A stretch of DNA of 10,438 bases. It comes from an uncultured Pseudomonadota bacterium. Lineage in GTDB: Bacteria > Lernaellota > Lernaellaia > Lernaellales > Lernaellaceae. Below, one piece after another: positions 5,590 to 10,438 of this stretch (its first letter is position 1; every line of letters starts with the position of its first letter). The translations under genes and the position numbers were made by a program. Location of the stretch: positions 1-10,438 of the forward strand of contig CALBTQ010000352.1 of assembly GCA_937967875.1 (NCBI GenBank), given 5' to 3'. The notes under the pieces were generated by a model, which saw only the letters and a program-made list of their open reading frames with translations, ran no database searches and had not been told where the DNA came from.

Positions 5590-7782
5590 ATGATCGCTTC
5601 GCGCTCGACGCTGCGTTTGTTGCTTCCGACGATTCTCCTTTTCCTATTGCTTTTGCTGTGTTCGTCGTGCGCCGAGGGCACGGCCGACGACAGCTTCAGC
5701 GCTTCCGCCCCGCCGCCCAATCCGCTGGCGGAAAAGGAAACGGCCGCGCGGAAGTTGCCGCCCATGGCGCAGGGACGCGAACTGGTGCGCCTGGCGCGCG
5801 AACACGAGCAGGCCGGACGCTACGACCGGGCATCGCGGTTGTTCGCCGAGACGGGCGAATTGCTGCCCGCTTATCGCGCCGCCGCGCTGGACGAAGCGGC
5901 GCGCAACGCGTCGGCCGCGCACGATCACGCCGCGGCGCTAACCATGCTGCAAACCCTGCGCACGCAATATCCGCAATCGCCGCTAACGCAAAACACGGCG
6001 GGGCGTATCGCGCAGTCCTACGTCGACCTGGACAAGAAGGACGAGGCGGTCGCCGCGTATCGTCAAGCCGCCGACGGCGCAACCGGCGCAACGATGCGCG
6101 CGTACTACCTGGTGCGCGCCGCCGAGTTGCTCGAAGCGCAGAAAAAAAACGCCGCCGCAGCCGCGCTCTACCGGCAGTTGCTGGAAAAGACCGATCCGCA
6201 CCGCTACAGCATCCGCGCACTGGAGGGCTTGCTTCGCACGGCCTTCACCGAGAACGTGCCCGCACAAATCGACTACGCCGCAAAGTTCGGCCTGCGCATG
6301 TACGCCAGCGGGCAATATCAACAGGCCGGTCCGGCGTTGGACCTGGCCATCCGCCTGCGGCGCGAACGCGGCGAGGCGTGGACGGCGATGCCCGAGCTGG
6401 TCGACAAAGCGGCCGATTCGTTCTTCCGCACGCACCACAACGACCTGGCGGCGGCGTACTACGAACTGCTTAAAACGCGGCAGGACGCCAAATACGGCGA
6501 CATTCTCTATCAGCTCGCGCGGCTGTACACACGCTTGGGCGACGCACCCAAGGCACGCGAAAACTACCAATTGCTGACCAAGCACGGCGCGGGCTACGGC
6601 GCCCGGCGCACCGGCTGGTATCAGATAAGCCTGCTGAACATCGAGGACAACAAATACGCCGACGCCTACGGGTATTACTCGCGCCGCCTGAAAGAAAAAC
6701 GCAGCGCCAACTCGTTCCTGCATTGGAAAGCCGGCTGGACGGCGATGATGGCCGGCAACCTGAAAACGGCCGACGGGCATTTCACCGCCATTCTCAACGA
6801 CCGGCGCGGCGAGGAAAAGGAACGAGCGAGTTTCTGGCGCGCGCAGACGCTGCTCAAGCTCAAGCGCGTCACCGAGGCGATGGCCATTTTCACCCGCCTG
6901 AACAAAAACGATCCGACCGGCTATTACGGCTGGCGCAGCGCGGAAATTCTGCAGGCGCACAAGCGGCCGGCGGTGACCATCGCCCAGGGCATGAACCGGC
7001 ACAACACGCAGGGGCCGAAGCTCACGCCGCTCAACAGCGCGTGGTGGGCGGAATTCGACGAACTCAAAAACTTCCCCCGCCTGCAACAGACGACCGAACT
7101 GGGTTTCTGGCGCGCGGCCAACCGCGAGATCGTTTCGCTGGAGATTCCCAAGAAGATCAAAGCGTCGCAGCGATTCGCCCTCGCCCGCGTCGCGCACGAC
7201 GCCAAGGCGTACCCGATGGCGCGGCAACTGGTGTACGGCGGCGGCGTGTACCAATACCTGAAGGGACACCGCGATTCGCTGCTGGACACCTATTATCCGC
7301 TGTATCTGCCGCTGGGCTACGCCGAGAACGTCGAGCGCTACGCCAAACAGTTCCGCCTGCCGCCGGCGTTGGTCTACGCGATCATCCTCAACGAATCCAA
7401 CTACCGGCCGACGGTGGAGTCGCCCGCTTACGCGGTGGGCCTGATGCAGGTCATGCCGCAGACCGGACAGGAAATCGCCGCCGCGTTGGGCGAGGAGTAT
7501 CACGAAGACAGCCTATACGATCCGGAAACCAACGTCCGCTACGGTTGCTGGTACCTGCGCCATTTGCTGGACACGCTGGGCGACGACCCGGCCTACGCCG
7601 TAGCCGCCTACAACGCCGGCCCCAAAGCCGTCGCCAAATGGTTGCGGAACAAGCAAACAATAGAACAAGCGTACTTCATCGCCGAGATCCCTTATCTCGA
7701 AACCAATCGGTATGTCCGCCGGGTCATCACCGCGATGAAAAAATACGAAACCATGCTGACGCATCGCGACCGGGCGCGTTGA
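5590..7782 (+). CDS. TPR-rich soluble-type lytic transglycosylase (Slt-like), probable lipoprotein
   Basis: This 730-residue exported enzyme should cleave the MurNAc-GlcNAc bond of peptidoglycan, forming 1,6-anhydroMurNAc ends. Residues 1-27 are a signal peptide ending in CSSC. Cys27 or Cys24 could be lipidated, although the lipobox is not fully canonical. Residues about 60-550 form a long helical region of TPR-like repeats (examples near 62-92, 136-160, 169-198, 303-330 and 375-400), comparable to the superhelical ring of Slt70. The SLT domain occupies about 583-715. It contains ILNESNY with catalytic Glu602, Ser611, GLMQVMP (617-623), AVAAYNAGP (670-678), and EIPYLETNRYVRRV (699-712), all conserved in family 1 transglycosylases. 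It is somewhat longer than E. coli Slt70 (about 645 residues). The ATG has only a distant GAGGA (5571-5575), so translation may be weak or coupled to the upstream small gene. Confidence 0.92.
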   Translation: MIASRSTLRLLLPTILLFLLLLLCSSCAEGTADDSFSASAPPPNPLAEKETAARKLPPMAQGRELVRLAREHEQAGRYDRASRLFAETGELLPAYRAAALDEAARNASAAHDHAAALTMLQTLRTQYPQSPLTQNTAGRIAQSYVDLDKKDEAVAAYRQAADGATGATMRAYYLVRAAELLEAQKKNAAAAALYRQLLEKTDPHRYSIRALEGLLRTAFTENVPAQIDYAAKFGLRMYASGQYQQAGPALDLAIRLRRERGEAWTAMPELVDKAADSFFRTHHNDLAAAYYELLKTRQDAKYGDILYQLARLYTRLGDAPKARENYQLLTKHGAGYGARRTGWYQISLLNIEDNKYADAYGYYSRRLKEKRSANSFLHWKAGWTAMMAGNLKTADGHFTAILNDRRGEEKERASFWRAQTLLKLKRVTEAMAIFTRLNKNDPTGYYGWRSAEILQAHKRPAVTIAQGMNRHNTQGPKLTPLNSAWWAEFDELKNFPRLQQTTELGFWRAANREIVSLEIPKKIKASQRFALARVAHDAKAYPMARQLVYGGGVYQYLKGHRDSLLDTYYPLYLPLGYAENVERYAKQFRLPPALVYAIILNESNYRPTVESPAYAVGLMQVMPQTGQEIAAALGEEYHEDSLYDPETNVRYGCWYLRHLLDTLGDDPAYAVAAYNAGPKAVAKWLRNKQTIEQAYFIAEIPYLETNRYVRRVITAMKKYETMLTHRDRAR

Positions 7783-7807
7783 CATAAATCGCGGCTTTCT
7801 CTAAACT

Positions 7808-7838
7808 TTGGTGGCTTTTTCGATACTCAAGCTATATA
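7808..7838 (+). promoter_or_regulatory. Weak candidate promoter of the HEAT-repeat gene
   Basis: The 71-bp gap after the transglycosylase gene holds TTGGTG (7808-7813) and TATATA (7833-7838), separated by a long 19-bp spacer. If used, transcription would start only about 9 nt before the ATG, giving a nearly leaderless transcript. That would fit the absence of a Shine-Dalgarno sequence there. Readthrough from the upstream gene is equally possible. Confidence 0.25.
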
Positions 7839-7850
7839 GGTTGATCAACC
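7839..7850 (+). repeat. Perfect 12-bp palindrome before the HEAT-repeat gene
   Basis: GGTTGATCAACC is a perfect inverted repeat placed between the candidate -10 and the ATG at 7854. The position suits an operator for a dimeric regulator, or a structure masking the start codon. No protein is known to bind it from sequence alone, and a short palindrome can occur by chance. Confidence 0.4.
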
Positions 7851-7853
7851 GGA

Positions 7854-10393
7854 ATGAGTGACACGCGCCTTACCGACAATCAACGCGACCAGATTCTGGA
7901 AACCATCCAATCGCTGGGCGGTACGATCGTCAACATCAAGCGGTATCCGCCGGGATCGTCCATCATCAAGATCGCCCTGGAACGCGGCATCGGACATTTC
8001 GACAACATCTTCGCCGAATTGAACTCGTTTACGCTTTCGGAAAACGAGCGCCAGTTGCTGATCAACGAAGAGTTGCAGCCCGACCGCATTCAGAAGCGCG
8101 GCTACGTATCCAAGTTCATTCAGACGATGGGCGACCGCAACATCAAAAGCCTGACCTACAAAAAAGGCTTGAACAGCGAGGAATTGCAGCAGTTTGTCGA
8201 CGTTTTCGGTCAGCATCCCGAAGAGCTGCGCAAGATCGAGGACCTCAACAAATACCTCGAGGAAAAAGGCGTCAAGCATATCGAGGTCGACAAGAAGGTT
8301 TTCGTCGCCATCGAGCGCGGTCAGACCGTGGCCGACATCGCCGAACTGGAAAAACTCGCCAATGTGCCCGGCGGCAAGATCAACGACGAGAATTTCAAGG
8401 AAGGCGTTTTCGTTCAATACCTGGTGAGCAAGCTGCCGCTGGAGGACCTGAACATCTCCGACGACAAGTTGGAACAGCTCAAGCAGCAGATCGATTTCGA
8501 TAGGGTGAAAAACGCCAAGAACGTCGATTTCGAGCAACTGGCCCCGGTGCTGGCCGCCGCGCTGGATCGCTGGAGCAACGACGCCGAGGCGATGGAGGCC
8601 GACATCACCGCCCCGCAACCGGCGTTCCAGCAATCGGCCGTCACCAGCGAAATGATCTCGAGCATCAGCCCCGAGTTGATCAAGCAGATGGCCACCATGC
8701 AGGCCGCGGCGAGTGTCGAGGCCAACGAAGCCTCGCGCGACGAGCGCGTGGAAAAACTGACCGGCACCTTCGAGAGCATCAGCCGGGTCATCTATTCGTT
8801 CAACCAGCCGCAAATCCGCGCCAAGCTGCTCGACGATTTCCTCAAGATCGTCACCAACTTCAAATCGTTCACGCTCGCGCGCATCCTCTCGACGCGCTTC
8901 AACGAAGACCTCGAGGAAAAAGCCGACCTGAAGGGGCGCATTCTCTCGACCCTGTCGATGAAGAAGAAATCGACGATCATCGACATGTTCCTGCGCAAGT
9001 ACCATCGGGTCATCGAGGGTCTCAACCCGGCCGACTTCGAATTCAATCCGTCGCAAATCGACGAATCGGAAAAGGTGCTCAACCGGCTGATTCAGGATCT
9101 CAAAACGCGCCAGCAGTCGCCGGACCTGGTGGAAAAAGCGCAAAAGGCCCTGGGCATGGCGCGCGCCGTCAAGAAAGAGGCGACCGATCCGAACAAGCTG
9201 CTGATTCTCAAGGTGCGTCGACTGATCACCAAGGACCCGGATTATTTCCTGGACGACAAGATCCAGCCGAATATCCCCGATCTGCTCGTGCGCCTGACCG
9301 ACATGAACCGCCCGGACGTGGCCAAGAAGATCCTCGACAAGATCTATCAGAACATCAACGACGAGGATCCCAACGTGCGCCTGCGCCTCGCCGCGGCGAT
9401 CGTGCGCATCAGCCAGAGCCTGCTGGAAGTGAAAAACACGACGTACCACAGCCATCTGTACAACTGGAACCTGCGCGCATTCCGCCAGGAAAAGGAACCG
9501 CGCGTGTACGCCGCGTTTCTCGCCGTGCTCATCGGCGACCTGGGCAAGCTGATCGAAGCGGGCAACCTGCAGTTCGTCATGCAGATTTTCAAAGCGGTCA
9601 ACAACCTGCGCGAAATGGAAAGCGACCAGACGAAAATCAAATTCCTCACCATGTGCGAGGCGAAGATCCTCGAGCACGAGGAGCTGTTCGACTACCTCAT
9701 CGACCGCTTCACCGCCGAAGACGAGAAGCAAGCCGAAATGGCGCTCAAGGTGCTCTTCACGATGGACACCTCGCGCCTGGTCGGAAAGCTGATCGAGATC
9801 CTGCGCGACAGCGAGGAAATGCGCGTACGCAAAAAGGTCATTACCGGCCTGGAGCGGTTCCCCGAATCGGCCCGACCGCTGGTGCGCCAGTATTTGGAAA
9901 AGCCCGAACAACCCTGGTACTTCATCCGCAACCTGGTGGTGCTGGCCGGCGACATGAAAGACGAGCAGGCGATCGCGCTGATCGCCAAGCAGATGACCAG
10001 CGAGCACGAGCAGGTGCGCAAGGCGTGCCTGTCCTCGTTGATTAAAATCAACAACGAGCGCGCCAACCAGATGATGGCGCAGGCGCTGCCCAACCTCGAC
10101 CTGTCCAGTCAGCGCATGCTGTACACACACTTCGGCAACGCGCGTTCGAAGGCCGGGCTGGAGTTCATGCTGCAGCAGCTCGATCCGACGCTGCCGGAAA
10201 AGAACGAACCGCTGGCCATCGACCTGATCACTGCGCTGGGCAGGATCGGCGGCGAAGAGGCGTTGCCCGTTCTCAAGAAAATCATCCGGCCGGGAAAACT
10301 CAGCAGCCTGTTCGGCTCGAAAGTCAGCGACAAGATCACCGAGGCGACCATCCGCGCGCTGGGCGACCTGGGCGGCGAGGAAGCCAAGGACAT
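7854..10393 (+). CDS. Large HEAT-repeat protein, truncated at 3' end by adapter
   Basis: The frame opens at ATG 7854 (MSDTRLTDNQRDQILETI) and stays open through 846 full codons to the adapter, so the C-terminus is missing. There is no signal peptide or membrane segment; it should be cytoplasmic. I do not recognise the N-terminal half (about 1-400). It is highly charged and helical, and includes a segment near 96-118 (NIKSLTYKKGLNSEELQQF) resembling a short motif seen before HEAT arrays in some deltaproteobacterial proteins. From about 460 the sequence shows paired-helix repeats typical of HEAT/ARM scaffolds. Examples are DPNVRLRLAAAIVRIS (505-520), EQVRKACLSSLIKI (near 719-733), and repeats with EALPVLKKI and EATIRALGDLGGEEA before the cut. 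Such proteins usually serve as binding scaffolds. No catalytic motif is visible, so the role is unknown. The first in-frame ATG is used because TGA lies at 7842-7844; there is no clear ribosome binding site. It lies 71 bp after the transglycosylase. Confidence 0.88.
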
Positions 10394-10438
10394 AGATCGG
10401 AAGAGCACACGTCTGAACTCCAGTCACCGAATACGATC
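10394..10438 (+). other. Illumina Read 2/i7 adapter remnant with index (artefact)
   Basis: From 10394 the sequence reads AGATCGGAAGAGCACACGTC and continues to CAGTCAC (ending 10427), the TruSeq Read 2-side adapter. It is followed by an 8-base string CGAATACG (10428-10435), in the i7 index position, and ATC, the first bases of the downstream P7 part. All of this is library sequence. It stays in frame with the HEAT-repeat gene, so a naive gene call would add about 15 false residues. Confidence 0.98.

Noticed and set aside
5983..7503. Minus-strand frame of 506 codons opposite the lytic transglycosylase
   Set aside because: It shows low-complexity Arg/Val/Gln/His composition and no motif, whereas the plus strand has a full SLT domain.

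Overview
This is a GC-rich bacterial contig of about 10.35 kb of real sequence (roughly positions 45 to 10393). It is capped at both ends by unremoved Illumina TruSeq adapter: positions 1-44 read as the P5/Read 1 adapter, and positions 10394-10438 as the Read 2/i7 adapter with an 8-base index. The two outermost genes are therefore cut by library sequence, and proteins predicted across those junctions will carry artificial residues. The multihaem cytochromes, the lipoprotein with an Asp run after its lipobox, the large HEAT-type protein and the GC-rich codon use suggest a deltaproteobacterial-grade lineage (Desulfobacterota, Myxococcota or a related candidate phylum), probably from a metagenome. 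That placement is inference; there is no rRNA gene or strong taxonomic marker here.

Left part, minus strand (45-2301): a large inner-membrane cytochrome with 11 CXXCH motifs fused to a b-type membrane domain, resembling Geobacter CbcL. It is followed by the first 42 codons of a small exported cytochrome whose mature N-terminus closely resembles the Geobacter periplasmic carrier PpcA. Together they look like a quinol-oxidising membrane module and its periplasmic electron acceptor, the inner half of a respiratory route to metals or other extracellular acceptors.

Middle, minus strand (2395-4664): a compact housekeeping operon rsmD-coaD-aspB (16S rRNA m2G966 methyltransferase, phosphopantetheine adenylyltransferase, class I aminotransferase). 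rsmD and coaD overlap by ATGA, and 18 bp separate coaD from aspB. A 148-bp AT-richer gap (4665-4812) holds putative divergent promoters.

Right part, plus strand (4813-10393): a cysteine-rich, Asp-rich lipoprotein; a small unrecognised basic protein; a TPR-rich lytic transglycosylase of the Slt type; and a long HEAT-repeat protein truncated by the right-hand adapter.

No gene-free stretch exceeds 300 bases. I see no tRNA, rRNA, CRISPR array, insertion sequence or convincing intrinsic terminator. I found no clearly new defence or mobile system. The items most worth a second look are the modular 11-haem cytochrome with its hidden partner, and the adapter artefacts.
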